From contig NZ_CAJQZC010000004.1 of assembly GCF_907164555.1 (NCBI RefSeq), forward strand, positions 543,342 to 607,341: a stretch of 64,000 nt of DNA, in the 5' to 3' direction. The stretch's first letter is position 1. Each line of letters begins with the position of its first letter. The notes beneath the pieces are model-generated. The model ran no database searches and was not told the DNA's origin. It was given only the letters and a program-made list of their open reading frames with translations. The position numbers and the translations under genes are program-made. This document shows positions 22,569 through 31,622 of the stretch, in pieces. The DNA is from Paraburkholderia saeva. GTDB taxonomy: Bacteria; Pseudomonadota; Gammaproteobacteria; Burkholderiales; Burkholderiaceae.

Positions 22569-23378
22569 TCAGGCGGTGGCGGCAGCGAGAGCCGGGCGGG
22601 CAGGCGTGCCGGCGGAGACCGTCAGCACTTCGTAACCGGTTTCCGTGACGAGAATCGTGTGTTCCCACTGCGCCGACAGGCTGCGGTCTTTCGTTTTCAC
22701 GGTCCACTGGTCAGGCATCGTGCGGATATCGCGACGGCCGGCGTTGATCATCGGCTCGATCGTGAAAATCATCCCTTTTTGCAGCTCGATACCGGTGCCG
22801 GGACGCCCGTAATGCAGCACCTGCGGGTCGTCGTGGAAAACCTGCCCGATGCCGTGGCCGCAGTATTCCCTCACGACGCTATAACCCTGCGCCTCCGCGT
22901 GGCGCTGGATCGCGTGCCCGATGTCGCCGAGATGGGCGCCCGGGCGGACCTGCTCGATACCGAGCCACATGCATTCGAACGTCGTCTGCACGAGGCGCTT
23001 CGCGAGGATCGAACCTTCGCCGACAATGAACATCCGGCTGGTGTCGCCGAAATAGCCGTTCTTGATCACGGTGATGTCGATATTGAGCGCATCGCCGTTC
23101 TTGAGGATTTTCTCGCCCGGGATGCCGTGGCAGATCACGTCGTTGACCGAAGTGCAGGTGGCTTTCGGATAGGGCGGATAGCCGGGTGGCTGATAATTGA
23201 GCGGCGCCGGGATCGTGCCCTGCACGTTCAGCATGTATTCGTGACACAGCCGGTCGAGTTCGCCCGTAGTCACGCCGGCCTTGACGTACGGCGTGATGTA
23301 GTCGAGCACCTCGCTTGCGAGCTTGCCGGCGATGCGCATCTGCGCGATATCGTCTTCGTTTTTGAGCGTAATAGCCAT
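22569..23378 (-). CDS. map: type I methionine aminopeptidase
   Basis: Removes the initiator methionine. The 269-residue protein starts [18 protein letters not shown]. The dinuclear metal site is visible: Asp in [20 protein letters not shown] (two Asp), His in [12 protein letters not shown], Glu in [10 protein letters not shown] and Glu in [11 protein letters not shown]. The substrate histidine is in CHGIPG. It is divergent from rpsB, a conserved arrangement, and is followed by glnD. Confidence 0.96.
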   Translation of the reverse strand: MAITLKNEDDIAQMRIAGKLASEVLDYITPYVKAGVTTGELDRLCHEYMLNVQGTIPAPLNYQPPGYPPYPKATCTSVNDVICHGIPGEKILKNGDALNIDITVIKNGYFGDTSRMFIVGEGSILAKRLVQTTFECMWLGIEQVRPGAHLGDIGHAIQRHAEAQGYSVVREYCGHGIGQVFHDDPQVLHYGRPGTGIELQKGMIFTIEPMINAGRRDIRTMPDQWTVKTKDRSLSAQWEHTILVTETGYEVLTVSAGTPARPALAAATA

Positions 23379-23864
23379 GAGTCGGGCCTGAAATGCAATT
23401 TATTGCGGGATTATCGCACCATATGGGGCCTGCCGCAGCCTTTTGCGACGGCGCTCCGGCCGTTCGGGCAAGTGCTGGCGGGGCAGCCGGCAGGTGTGGC
23501 GGCTGGGTCCTGGTGAGTCGAAGGTGCAACCGCCGGCGCATTTCAGGGGCAACCGTGCGGGTTGAGTCGGCCGATAGTCGCGTGCTATAATCTTCGGCTA
23601 AGTCGTTCAGGGTTATTCGCCGTGGCGCTCGTGTGTGTCGCAATTGCACGCAATGTGTGCGCAACGTGTGCGGTTTGGTCCCCTGACGATGAATGTGGCA
23701 GTAAAGAGCAGTAAGCAGTTCAAGGTAGCAGGCAGTAGAAGAAAAGGCAGCAGACTCGCAAGCCGGCGCACCCAGGGTGTTCGCGCGTCAGGTTCCCGCA
23801 AAGGCGGGAGCGGCGCGGCGGATACGGCAGCCGGCTTAAGACCCTAACCCTCGCGGAGAATTTC
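23379..23864. other. divergent map / rpsB intergenic region and rpsB leader
   Basis: A 486-base gap. It holds the rpsB promoter (23562-23591) and then a roughly 270-base transcribed leader before rpsB. A 70-codon open frame (23635-23847) inside the leader has no recognisable features and is not called. The leader is long enough for S2-mediated feedback, as known for rpsB in enterobacteria, but I could not identify the specific structure. Confidence 0.45.
23562..23591 (+). promoter_or_regulatory. probable sigma-70 promoter of rpsB-tsf
   Basis: TTGAGT (23562-23567) and a perfect TATAAT (23586-23591) are separated by 18 bases. The position, upstream of the main translation operon, fits a strong housekeeping promoter. 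Confidence 0.75.
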
Positions 23865-24617
23865 ATGGCAGTTACCATGCGTCAAATGCTGGAAGCCGGC
23901 GTCCACTTTGGTCACCAGACGCGCTTCTGGAACCCGAAGATGGCCCCCTTCATTTTCGGCCATCGCAACAAGATTCACATCATCAACCTCGAAAAGACGC
24001 TGCCGATGTACAACGACGCACTGAAGTACGTGCGTCAGCTGGCAGCGAATCGCGGCACGATCCTGTTTGTCGGCACGAAGCGTCAATCGCGCGACACGAT
24101 CGCCGAAGAGGCACAACGCGCCGGCATGCCGTATGTCAACGCACGCTGGCTCGGCGGCATGCTGACCAACTTCAAGACGCTGAAGGTATCGATCAAGCGG
24201 CTGAAGGATATGGAAGCGGCTGTTGAGTCGGGCGAAACAGAGCGCATGAGCAAGAAGGAAGCGCTCCTGTTCGAACGCGAAATCCAGAAGCTGCAAAAGT
24301 CGATCGGCGGCGTGAAGGATATGGGCGGCATTCCGGACGCGATTTTCGTCGTCGACGTCGGCTACCACAAGATTGCTGTCACCGAAGCGAACAAGCTTGG
24401 CGTGCCGGTCATCGCCGTGGTCGACACGAACCACTCGCCGGAAGGCATCGACTACGTGATCCCGGGTAACGACGACGCCAGCAAGGCAGTTGCCCTGTAC
24501 ACGGCAGGCGTGGCTGACGCGATCCTCGAAGGTCGTGCGAACGCGGTCAACGAAGTGGTGCAGGCTGCCCGTGGCGGCGACGGCGACGAGTTCGTCGAGG
24601 TCAACGGAGAAGCGTAA
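23865..24617 (+). CDS. rpsB: 30S ribosomal protein S2
   Basis: Small-subunit ribosomal protein of 250 residues. The conserved N-terminus [19 protein letters not shown], the HIINLEKTL segment, and the [12 protein letters not shown] and DTNHSP motifs are all present. A GGAG lies before the ATG. The gene heads the rpsB-tsf-pyrH-frr cluster and is followed by a hairpin that probably attenuates read-through into tsf. Confidence 0.98.
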   Translation: MAVTMRQMLEAGVHFGHQTRFWNPKMAPFIFGHRNKIHIINLEKTLPMYNDALKYVRQLAANRGTILFVGTKRQSRDTIAEEAQRAGMPYVNARWLGGMLTNFKTLKVSIKRLKDMEAAVESGETERMSKKEALLFEREIQKLQKSIGGVKDMGGIPDAIFVVDVGYHKIAVTEANKLGVPVIAVVDTNHSPEGIDYVIPGNDDASKAVALYTAGVADAILEGRANAVNEVVQAARGGDGDEFVEVNGEA

Positions 24618-24635
24618 AGCTGCCCCGTGTCCGGC

Positions 24636-24668
24636 AAAAAAGGGGGCTTTCTACAGGCCCCCTTTTTT
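24636..24668 (+). terminator. rpsB-tsf intergenic hairpin
   Basis: AAAAAAGGGGGC (24636-24647) and GCCCCCTTTTTT (24657-24668) form a perfect stem followed by a T-run. A terminator or attenuator between rpsB and tsf is a known arrangement in other bacteria and would set the S2/EF-Ts ratio. Confidence 0.85.
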
Positions 24669-24809
24669 TAAGCCGCGACAGAACGTACACGCCGGGCAGC
24701 GAGCCCGGCACGCGGCGCGGTAAATATTTCGCGCCGCAGCGGAAACGAATTCTTGCCGCCGGCATCGAAGTGCGGGCGGCGTGTGAAAGACAGACTCAAG
24801 GAGCGAATG

Positions 24810-25691
24810 ATGGCGGCAATTACCGCAAGCATGGTTGCAGAACTGCGCGCAAAGACCGATGCGCCGATGATGGAATGCAAGAAGGCCCTGACGGAAGCCG
24901 AAGGCGACATGGCCCGTGCTGAAGAACTGCTGCGCGTGAAGCTCGGCAACAAGGCCAGCAAGGCAGCATCGCGCGTGACGGCTGAAGGCGTGATCGCTTC
25001 GTTCATCGGCGGCAACGCAGGCGCAATCGTCGAACTGAACTGCGAAACCGACTTCGTTTCGAAGAACGACGATTTCCTCGCATTCTCGAACACCGTTGCC
25101 CAGCTCGTCGCAACGCAAAACCCGGCTGACGTCGCTGCCCTGTCGGCACTGCCGCTGGAAGGCTCGACGGTCGACGCGGTGCGCCTCGCGCTCGTCGGCA
25201 AGATCGGCGAAAACCTGTCGATCCGCCGTTTCGTGCGTTTCGAAACGGCCAACAAGCTGGCCGCGTACCTGCACGGCACGCGTATCGGCGTGCTGGTCGA
25301 GTACACGGGCGCAGAAGAGCAGGTCGGCAAGGACCTCGCGATGCACATCGCCGCGATGAAGCCGGTCTCGCTGTCGTCGGACGAAGTGCCGGCCGATCTG
25401 ATCGCCAAGGAACGCAGCATCGCTGAACAGAAGGCCGCCGAATCGGGCAAGCCAGCTGAAATCATCGCGAAGATGGTCGATGGCAGCGTCCAGAAGTATC
25501 TGAAGGAAGTGTCGCTGCTGAACCAGCCGTTCGTTAAGAACGACAAGCAGACGATCGAACAGATGCTGAAGGCAGCGAACACGAGCGTGCAGAAGTTTGC
25601 GCTCTTCGTCGTCGGCGAAGGCATCGAGAAGAAGCAGGACGACTTTGCTGCCGAAGTGGCCGCGCAGGTCGCTGCTGCAAAGCAGCAATAA
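24810..25691 (+). CDS. tsf: elongation factor Ts
   Basis: Nucleotide-exchange factor for EF-Tu. It is 293 residues from the second of two tandem ATGs (24807, 24810). The AAGGAG at 24798-24803 is best spaced for 24810, giving [20 protein letters not shown]. The UBA-like N-terminus with [14 protein letters not shown] and the core motif [15 protein letters not shown] that contacts EF-Tu are clear. It is expressed from the rpsB promoter by read-through. Confidence 0.97.
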   Translation: MAAITASMVAELRAKTDAPMMECKKALTEAEGDMARAEELLRVKLGNKASKAASRVTAEGVIASFIGGNAGAIVELNCETDFVSKNDDFLAFSNTVAQLVATQNPADVAALSALPLEGSTVDAVRLALVGKIGENLSIRRFVRFETANKLAAYLHGTRIGVLVEYTGAEEQVGKDLAMHIAAMKPVSLSSDEVPADLIAKERSIAEQKAAESGKPAEIIAKMVDGSVQKYLKEVSLLNQPFVKNDKQTIEQMLKAANTSVQKFALFVVGEGIEKKQDDFAAEVAAQVAAAKQQ

Positions 25692-25798
25692 GCCGTATCG
25701 CAGTAACGTTTGACCCGCGGCGGGGCAAGACCCTGTCGCGGCCGGCAGCGCCACGCGGTCAGACGCGGGCTGTTTCGCGGGTTGATCCCCGCGCGGCA

Positions 25799-25838
25799 GC
25801 CGCCGAAACCGGGCCTTCGGGCCCGACAATTTGGCGGC
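25799..25838 (+). promoter_or_regulatory. nested hairpin in the tsf-pyrH gap
   Basis: An inner stem CGGGCC (25810-25815) / GGCCCG (25820-25825) is closed by a TTCG tetraloop. It is enclosed by an outer stem GCCGCC (25799-25804) / GGCGGC (25833-25838). No T-run follows, so it may be an RNA-stability or processing element rather than a terminator. Function not shown. Confidence 0.45.
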
Positions 25839-25913
25839 GCTTGCCCGAATCAGCATTTCACCCCTACAGTTCCAAGTTGTTGTCGTCCTCTTCAGCGCGA
25901 TCTGGATATCTCT

Positions 25914-26627
25914 ATGCCCACTGCCTATAAACGCGTCCTCCTCAAACTCTCCGGTGAAGCTCTCATGGGCGACGATGCGTTCGGCATCAATCGCCTGACG
26001 ATCGAAAGAATGGTGGCGGACGTGGCCGAGGTCGTGCGACTCGGTACGCAGCTGGCGGTTGTGATTGGCGGCGGCAATATTTTCCGGGGCGTCGCGGGCG
26101 GCGCGGCCGGTATGGACCGCGCGACGGCCGATTACATGGGGATGCTCGCCACGATGATGAACGCGCTGGCGCTGCAGGACGCGATGCGTCACGCCGGTAT
26201 CGAAGCGCGCGTGCAATCGGCGCTACGCATGGACCAGGTTGTCGAGCCGTACATCCGCCCGCGTGCCATTCGCCAGCTCGAAGAAGGCAAGGTTGTGATT
26301 TTCGCGGCCGGCACGGGCAACCCGTTCTTCACCACCGATACGGCTGCCGCGTTGCGCGGCTCGGAAATCGGCGCGGAAGTCGTGCTGAAGGCCACGAAGG
26401 TCGACGGCGTGTATTCGGCCGATCCGAAAAAGGATGCGAGCGCGACGCGCTACACCACGATCAGCTTCGACGAGGCGATCGGCCGCAACCTGCAGGTCAT
26501 GGACGCAACCGCGTTTGCGCTGTGCCGCGACCAGAAGCTGCCGATCCGGGTGTTTTCGATCGTCAAGCCGGGCGCGCTCAAGCGCATCGTACAAGGCGAG
26601 GACGAAGGCACACTCGTCCACGTGTAA
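25914..26627 (+). CDS. pyrH: UMP kinase
   Basis: Phosphorylates UMP to UDP; amino-acid-kinase fold, bacterial hexameric type. It is 237 residues from ATG 25914 ([19 protein letters not shown]). [10 protein letters not shown], the UMP-binding [36 protein letters not shown] and [14 protein letters not shown] are visible. Upstream in-frame extension is rejected because it crosses the nested hairpin. Third gene of the rpsB cluster. Confidence 0.97.
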   Translation: MPTAYKRVLLKLSGEALMGDDAFGINRLTIERMVADVAEVVRLGTQLAVVIGGGNIFRGVAGGAAGMDRATADYMGMLATMMNALALQDAMRHAGIEARVQSALRMDQVVEPYIRPRAIRQLEEGKVVIFAAGTGNPFFTTDTAAALRGSEIGAEVVLKATKVDGVYSADPKKDASATRYTTISFDEAIGRNLQVMDATAFALCRDQKLPIRVFSIVKPGALKRIVQGEDEGTLVHV

Positions 26628-26724
26628 ACTCCCTTCCACGTAAAGTGGGCTTGAACGCGGGCCCAGGTCGCCGCTCATGCGTGCCGGCCGGCCTGCACCG
26701 ATTTAAAGGTTCGGAGGTTTAATC

Positions 26725-27285
26725 ATGTCTGTGGCTGACATCAAGAAGGGCGCTGACCAGAAAATGCAGCGTTCGATCGAAGCGTTCAAGAACGATCTGT
26801 CGAAAATCCGTACGGGCCGCGCTCATACGGGGCTGCTGGACCACATCCAGGTCGATTATTACGGCTCGCCGGTGCCGATTTCGCAGGTCGCGAACCTGAC
26901 ACTGATCGACGCGCGCACGATCGGTGTGCAGCCGTGGGAAAAGAAGATGGTGCAGGTCGTCGAAAAGGCGATCCGCGAATCGGACCTGGGCCTGAACCCG
27001 GCCACGCAGGGCGACGTGATCCGCGTGCCGATGCCCGCGCTGACCGAAGAGCGCCGCCGTGAACTGACGAAGGTCGTCAAGAGCGAGGCCGAAACGGCCA
27101 AGATCGCGGTGCGCAACCTGCGTCGCGACGCGAACGAGCAACTGAAGAAGCTCGTGAAAGACAAGGAAATCTCCGAAGACGACGAGCGGCGCGCCGGTGA
27201 CGACGTCCAGAAGCTCACGGACCGGTTCGTCGCGGAAATCGACAAGCTCGTGACGACCAAGGAAGCCGAGATCATGACGGTCTGA
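26725..27285 (+). CDS. frr: ribosome recycling factor
   Basis: Splits post-termination ribosomes together with EF-G. The 186 residues include the RRF motifs [24 protein letters not shown] and [15 protein letters not shown] strong GGAGG precedes the ATG. It sits 97 bases after pyrH, with uppS beginning 63 bases downstream. Confidence 0.97.
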   Translation: MSVADIKKGADQKMQRSIEAFKNDLSKIRTGRAHTGLLDHIQVDYYGSPVPISQVANLTLIDARTIGVQPWEKKMVQVVEKAIRESDLGLNPATQGDVIRVPMPALTEERRRELTKVVKSEAETAKIAVRNLRRDANEQLKKLVKDKEISEDDERRAGDDVQKLTDRFVAEIDKLVTTKEAEIMTV

Positions 27286-27348
27286 AGCCGTCCGGCGCCA
27301 GTATCTTCACGGTTTCACTTCATTTTTGCAGTTTCTGTCCCGACGGCC

Positions 27349-28131
27349 ATGACCTATACCAGCTCTACCGTTCGCGTGCCTGATGTCGCGGCGGTGCCGC
27401 GACATATCGCGATCATCATGGACGGCAATGGCCGTTGGGCGACGCAGCGCCGCCTGCCGCGCGTGGCGGGCCACACCCGCGGCGTCGACGCGGTGCGGGC
27501 CGCCGTCGAGGCATGCGCCCGTCGCGGCGTCGAATATCTGACGTTGTTTGCTTTCAGCTCCGAAAACTGGCGTCGTCCGAATGACGAAGTGTCGTTCCTG
27601 ATGCGTCTTTTCGTGACCGCGCTGGAACGCGAAATCGGCAAACTGCACGCGAACGGTATCCGTCTGCGCGTGGTAGGCGATCTCGCGATGTTCGATACGC
27701 GCATTCAGGACCTGATCCGTCGCGCGGAGACGAAAACCGCGCGCAATACGCGGCTGACGCTCACCATCGCAGCCAATTACGGCGGTCGCTGGGACATCAT
27801 GCAGGCCACCCGCAAGCTGGTCGACCAGTCGGTCGCGGCGGGCCGCCCCGTCGAGGTGACCGAAGAAGCCTTCGCCGAACATCTGGCGATGGCCTACGCG
27901 CCCGAACCGGATCTCTTCATCCGTACCGGCGGTGAGCAGCGCATCAGCAACTTCCTGCTGTGGCAGCTCGCGTACACCGAGTTCTATTTCACCGACACCT
28001 TCTGGCCGGATTTCGACGCAGACGCGCTCGGTCACGCCATCGAATCCTATGCGGAGCGCGAGCGCCGCTTCGGCCGCACGAGCGCACAGCTCGAACCGCA
28101 ATCGCAGAACGTCGATTCGCTTCCATGCTAA
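27349..28131 (+). CDS. uppS: undecaprenyl pyrophosphate synthase
   Basis: cis-Prenyltransferase making the C55 lipid carrier for peptidoglycan and O-antigen. The 260 residues contain [16 protein letters not shown] (catalytic Asp), the hydrophobic [11 protein letters not shown] segment, and the C-terminal [19 protein letters not shown]. Its last codons overlap the cdsA start (cdsA ATG 28125, uppS TAA 28129-28131). Confidence 0.96.
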   Translation: MTYTSSTVRVPDVAAVPRHIAIIMDGNGRWATQRRLPRVAGHTRGVDAVRAAVEACARRGVEYLTLFAFSSENWRRPNDEVSFLMRLFVTALEREIGKLHANGIRLRVVGDLAMFDTRIQDLIRRAETKTARNTRLTLTIAANYGGRWDIMQATRKLVDQSVAAGRPVEVTEEAFAEHLAMAYAPEPDLFIRTGGEQRISNFLLWQLAYTEFYFTDTFWPDFDADALGHAIESYAERERRFGRTSAQLEPQSQNVDSLPC

Positions 28132-28946
28132 AAACCCGTGTTATCACGGCGATCGTCCTGCTGGCTGTCTTTTTGCCGGTCACCTTTTTTGCGCCGGTGG
28201 GCGCGTTTGGCGCGCTGATCGCGTTCGTCGTCGTCTTTGCCGCCTGGGAATGGGCGCGCCTGCTGAAACTGGGCGGCGCCGGACCGGTCGTCTACGCGCT
28301 GGTCGCCGCCGCGGCGCTCGTCGCGAGCACAAAGCTCGGCACGGGCATCGAAGCGCCCCGGCCGCTCTTTCAGGCGGCCTCGGTTTTCTGGGTGCTGGCC
28401 GGGCCGTTCGTCCTGCTGCGCAAGCCGACGCTTGCGCAGGGCGCCTGGCGGATTTTCCTGCTGGTTGCGGGCCTGCTGGTATTCGTCGCCTGCTGGCATG
28501 CGCTTGTCGCGGCCCGTATGGCCGGCGTGCCGTTCGTCCTGTCCCTGCTGCTAGTGGTATGGCTGGCCGATATCGGCGCATACTTCTCGGGTAAGGCATT
28601 CGGCAGGCATAAACTCGCACCTGCCATCAGCCCGGGCAAGACCTGGGAGGGCGCGCTGGGCGGCTGGGTCGCCGTGCTGGTCGTGGCCATCGCGGCCGTC
28701 GCCGTCCATGCGTTCGAGCCAACCCTGTATTCGGCGCTGCTGGAGCGCCATGGCGCCCTGCGGGCGTTCATTGCGCTGACCGTGCTCGTCGTGTTCAGTG
28801 TCGTCGGCGACCTGTTCGAGTCGATGCTGAAGCGCCAGGCCGGCGTGAAAGATTCCAGCGGTCTGCTGCCGGGGCACGGCGGCGTCCTCGACCGTATCGA
28901 CGCATTATTGCCGGTGCTGCCGCTTGCAATGCTGCTGCTCGGCTAG
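28125..28946 (+). CDS. cdsA: phosphatidate cytidylyltransferase
   Basis: Integral membrane enzyme making CDP-diacylglycerol from phosphatidate and CTP. It is 273 residues from ATG 28125 ([18 protein letters not shown]) with about eight hydrophobic segments. The family signature near the C-terminus reads [20 protein letters not shown] with the metal-binding Asp. It overlaps uppS by 7 bases and precedes dxr by 10 bases, so it is part of one operon. Confidence 0.95.
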   Translation: MLKTRVITAIVLLAVFLPVTFFAPVGAFGALIAFVVVFAAWEWARLLKLGGAGPVVYALVAAAALVASTKLGTGIEAPRPLFQAASVFWVLAGPFVLLRKPTLAQGAWRIFLLVAGLLVFVACWHALVAARMAGVPFVLSLLLVVWLADIGAYFSGKAFGRHKLAPAISPGKTWEGALGGWVAVLVVAIAAVAVHAFEPTLYSALLERHGALRAFIALTVLVVFSVVGDLFESMLKRQAGVKDSSGLLPGHGGVLDRIDALLPVLPLAMLLLG

Positions 28947-28956
28947 AGAAAGAGAC

Positions 28957-30159
28957 ATGCAAAAACGATTAACTCTGCTCGGTTCAACGGGCTCGATTGG
29001 AGACAGCACGCTTGATGTCGTGGCACGTCATCCCGAGCGCTTCTCTGTCTACGCGCTGACCGCGCACCGCAACGGCGACAAGCTCGTCGAGCAGTGTCTG
29101 CGGTTCTCGCCCGAAGTGGCTGTCGTCGGCGACGCGGCAACAGCCGCGCAGGTCGCGGCGAAGCTGCGCGAGGCCGGCTGTAAGACCGAAGTCACGTACG
29201 GCCCGCGGGCGCTCGTCGACGTATCGAAGAGCGACGGCTGCGATACGGTGGTTGCGGCGATCGTCGGCGCGGCAGGTCTCGCGCCGAGTCTGGCCGCGGC
29301 ACGCGCCGGCAAGCGCATCCTGCTCGCGAACAAGGAAGCGCTGGTGATGTCGGGCGCGATCTTCATGGACGCGGTGCGCGACAACGGCGCGATCCTGCTG
29401 CCGGTCGACAGCGAACACAACGCGATTTTCCAGTGTCTGCCGCGTGACGCCGCGCAGCATGGCGGCGTGTCGAAGATCATCCTGACCGCGTCGGGCGGCC
29501 CGTTTCGCACGCGCGAACCGTCGACGCTCGTCGACGTCACGCCGGACGAAGCCTGCGCGCACCCGAACTGGGTCATGGGCCGCAAGATTTCGGTCGATTC
29601 GGCGACGATGATGAACAAGGGCCTTGAAGTCATCGAGGCACACTGGCTTTTCAATCTGCCGGGCGAGCGTATCGAAGTGCTGATTCACCCGCAAAGCGTG
29701 ATCCATTCGATGGTGTCGTACGTGGACGGCTCGGTGCTTGCCCAGCTCGGCAATCCCGATATGCGCACGCCGATCGCGCACGCGCTGGCGTTCCCGGATC
29801 GCGTCGATTCCGGCGTCGCGCAACTCGATCTCCTGCAGGTCGCTTCGCTGTCGTTCGAGCGGCCGGATTACACGCGCTTCCCGTGCCTCGCGCTCGCGAT
29901 GAAGGCGCTGGCTGAAGGCGGTGTCGCGAGCGCGGCACTGAACGCGGCGAACGAGATCGCGGTCGATGCGTTCCTGTCGCGCCGGATCGGTTTCATGGCG
30001 ATTGCGCAGGTGGTCGACGCCGTGCTGAACGGGTTGTCGAACCGCAGCGCCGCCGCCCTCGAAGACGTGATCGAAGCCGACGCCGCCGCGCGTCGCGCCG
30101 CCATGGCGTTTATCGACCGTCTGCCTGCGGGCGCACGCCCGGAACGCGCCATCCAGTGA
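28957..30159 (+). CDS. dxr: 1-deoxy-D-xylulose 5-phosphate reductoisomerase
   Basis: Second step of the MEP isoprenoid pathway, NADPH-dependent. It is 400 residues from ATG 28957 ([18 protein letters not shown], the NADPH-binding GSTGSIG). [12 protein letters not shown], the metal/substrate site [20 protein letters not shown] and the [20 protein letters not shown] signature are visible. It lies between cdsA and rseP and supplies precursor for the product of the neighbouring uppS. Confidence 0.97.
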   Translation: MQKRLTLLGSTGSIGDSTLDVVARHPERFSVYALTAHRNGDKLVEQCLRFSPEVAVVGDAATAAQVAAKLREAGCKTEVTYGPRALVDVSKSDGCDTVVAAIVGAAGLAPSLAAARAGKRILLANKEALVMSGAIFMDAVRDNGAILLPVDSEHNAIFQCLPRDAAQHGGVSKIILTASGGPFRTREPSTLVDVTPDEACAHPNWVMGRKISVDSATMMNKGLEVIEAHWLFNLPGERIEVLIHPQSVIHSMVSYVDGSVLAQLGNPDMRTPIAHALAFPDRVDSGVAQLDLLQVASLSFERPDYTRFPCLALAMKALAEGGVASAALNAANEIAVDAFLSRRIGFMAIAQVVDAVLNGLSNRSAAALEDVIEADAAARRAAMAFIDRLPAGARPERAIQ

Positions 30160-30166
30160 GGCGTTC

Positions 30167-31555
30167 ATGAATCTGCTGATCGAACTGGTCGCCTTCGCCG
30201 TTGCGATTGGCGTGCTCGTTGTCGTGCACGAATACGGCCATTACAGCGTCGCGCGTCTGTGCGGTGTGAAGGTGCTGCGGTTTTCGATCGGCTTCGGCAA
30301 ACCGCTTGTTCAGTGGGTCAGCAAAAAGACGGGCACCGAGTGGACGATCGCCGCGTTGCCGCTGGGCGGCTACGTGAAGATGCTCGACGAGCGTGAAGAA
30401 GGCGCCACGATCTCCGCCGAAGAACTGCCGCACGCGTTCAACCAGCAATCCGTCGCGAAGCGGTTTGCGATTGTTGCGGCAGGTCCTGTTGCGAACTTCC
30501 TGCTCGCAATCGTGCTCTTCGCGGTCGTGTTCGCAAGCGGCGTCACCGAGCCGGCGGCCATCGTCGCGGCGCCGGCGGCCAATACGCCGGCCGCGCGCGC
30601 GGGCTTCGACGGCGGCGAAACTGTCGTTTCGATCCGCGACCAGAATGGCAGCGAGACCGAGTCCGTGCGCTCGTGGTCGGATCTGCGCTGGAAGCTTCTG
30701 GGCGCCACGTTCGATCACCGGCGTGTCGTGCTGGGCGCGAAAGACGGGCGCGGCACGTTTGATTTCGCGCTGGATCTGCAAGGTTTTTCCGATCGCGACG
30801 TCGACGACGATTTCATGACCCGTCTTGGCTTCGAGCCTGGCGGCGGCACGCTGACGGTGGCTGGTGTCGAACCGGGCAGCGCAGCGCAGAATGCGGGTCT
30901 TGCGGCGGGCGACACGGTGCGCGCGGTCGACGGCAAGCCGGTCGGCAGCGCGACAGCTTTCATCGCTTACGTTAAAGCCCACGCGGGCAAGTCGATCACG
31001 CTGCAGATCGAACACGCCGCGCAGGGCACCCAGGCGGGCACGCGGCGCGATCTGAGCATCGTGCCGGTGCCGACGCGCGACGACGCCACCGGCCAGCAGA
31101 TCGGCCGGATTGGCGCGGCGCTTGCCACGCAGGTGCCGTCCGTCGACGTGCGTTACGGGCCGCTCGAGAGCGTCCGGCTGGGCGCGCACCGCACGTGGGA
31201 CATCGCCGTGTACTCGCTTCGCATGTTCGGAAGGATGATCACCGGCGAAGCGTCATTGAAGAACCTGTCCGGTCCCGTGACGATCGCGGATTACGCGGGA
31301 AAGAGCGCGCGCCTTGGTCCATCGGCGTTTTTATCGTTCCTTGCACTCGTCAGTATCAGTCTCGGAGTGTTAAACCTCTTACCAATTCCGGTATTGGATG
31401 GGGGTCATCTGTTATATTATTTGGTTGAAGCTGTAACCGGCAAAGCCGTATCCGATCGCTGGCAGCTTGTTTTGCAGAGAGCGGGGCTGGTTTGCATCGT
31501 CGCACTGTCGGCGATCGCGCTCTTCAACGATCTTGCTCGTTTAATCCATTTTTAA
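30167..31555 (+). CDS. rseP: site-2 zinc metalloprotease RseP
   Basis: Intramembrane protease cleaving anti-sigma-E after DegS. The 462 residues include the catalytic HEYGH at residues 21-25 in the first membrane helix, a periplasmic PDZ region (VAGVEPGSAAQNAGLAAGD) and a C-terminal membrane helix with the third zinc ligand in LNLLPIPVLDGGHLLYY. It sits directly upstream of bamA, the conserved envelope-biogenesis order. Confidence 0.95.
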   Translation: MNLLIELVAFAVAIGVLVVVHEYGHYSVARLCGVKVLRFSIGFGKPLVQWVSKKTGTEWTIAALPLGGYVKMLDEREEGATISAEELPHAFNQQSVAKRFAIVAAGPVANFLLAIVLFAVVFASGVTEPAAIVAAPAANTPAARAGFDGGETVVSIRDQNGSETESVRSWSDLRWKLLGATFDHRRVVLGAKDGRGTFDFALDLQGFSDRDVDDDFMTRLGFEPGGGTLTVAGVEPGSAAQNAGLAAGDTVRAVDGKPVGSATAFIAYVKAHAGKSITLQIEHAAQGTQAGTRRDLSIVPVPTRDDATGQQIGRIGAALATQVPSVDVRYGPLESVRLGAHRTWDIAVYSLRMFGRMITGEASLKNLSGPVTIADYAGKSARLGPSAFLSFLALVSISLGVLNLLPIPVLDGGHLLYYLVEAVTGKAVSDRWQLVLQRAGLVCIVALSAIALFNDLARLIHF

Positions 31556-31622
31556 AGTGTCTGGTGGCGTTCACGATGGCGACCGCCCGACCTGATGCAG
31601 CTATACACACTGGGGAAGCACG

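Noticed and set aside
23635..23847. 70-codon open frame in the rpsB leader as a regulatory leader peptide
   Set aside because: It is Arg/Ser/Gly-rich without a convincing ribosome site, and its length is typical of chance in GC-rich DNA.
24651..26216. 521-codon minus-strand open frame antisense to tsf and pyrH
   Set aside because: Antisense shadow with no domain; it crosses two hairpins and two well-supported genes.
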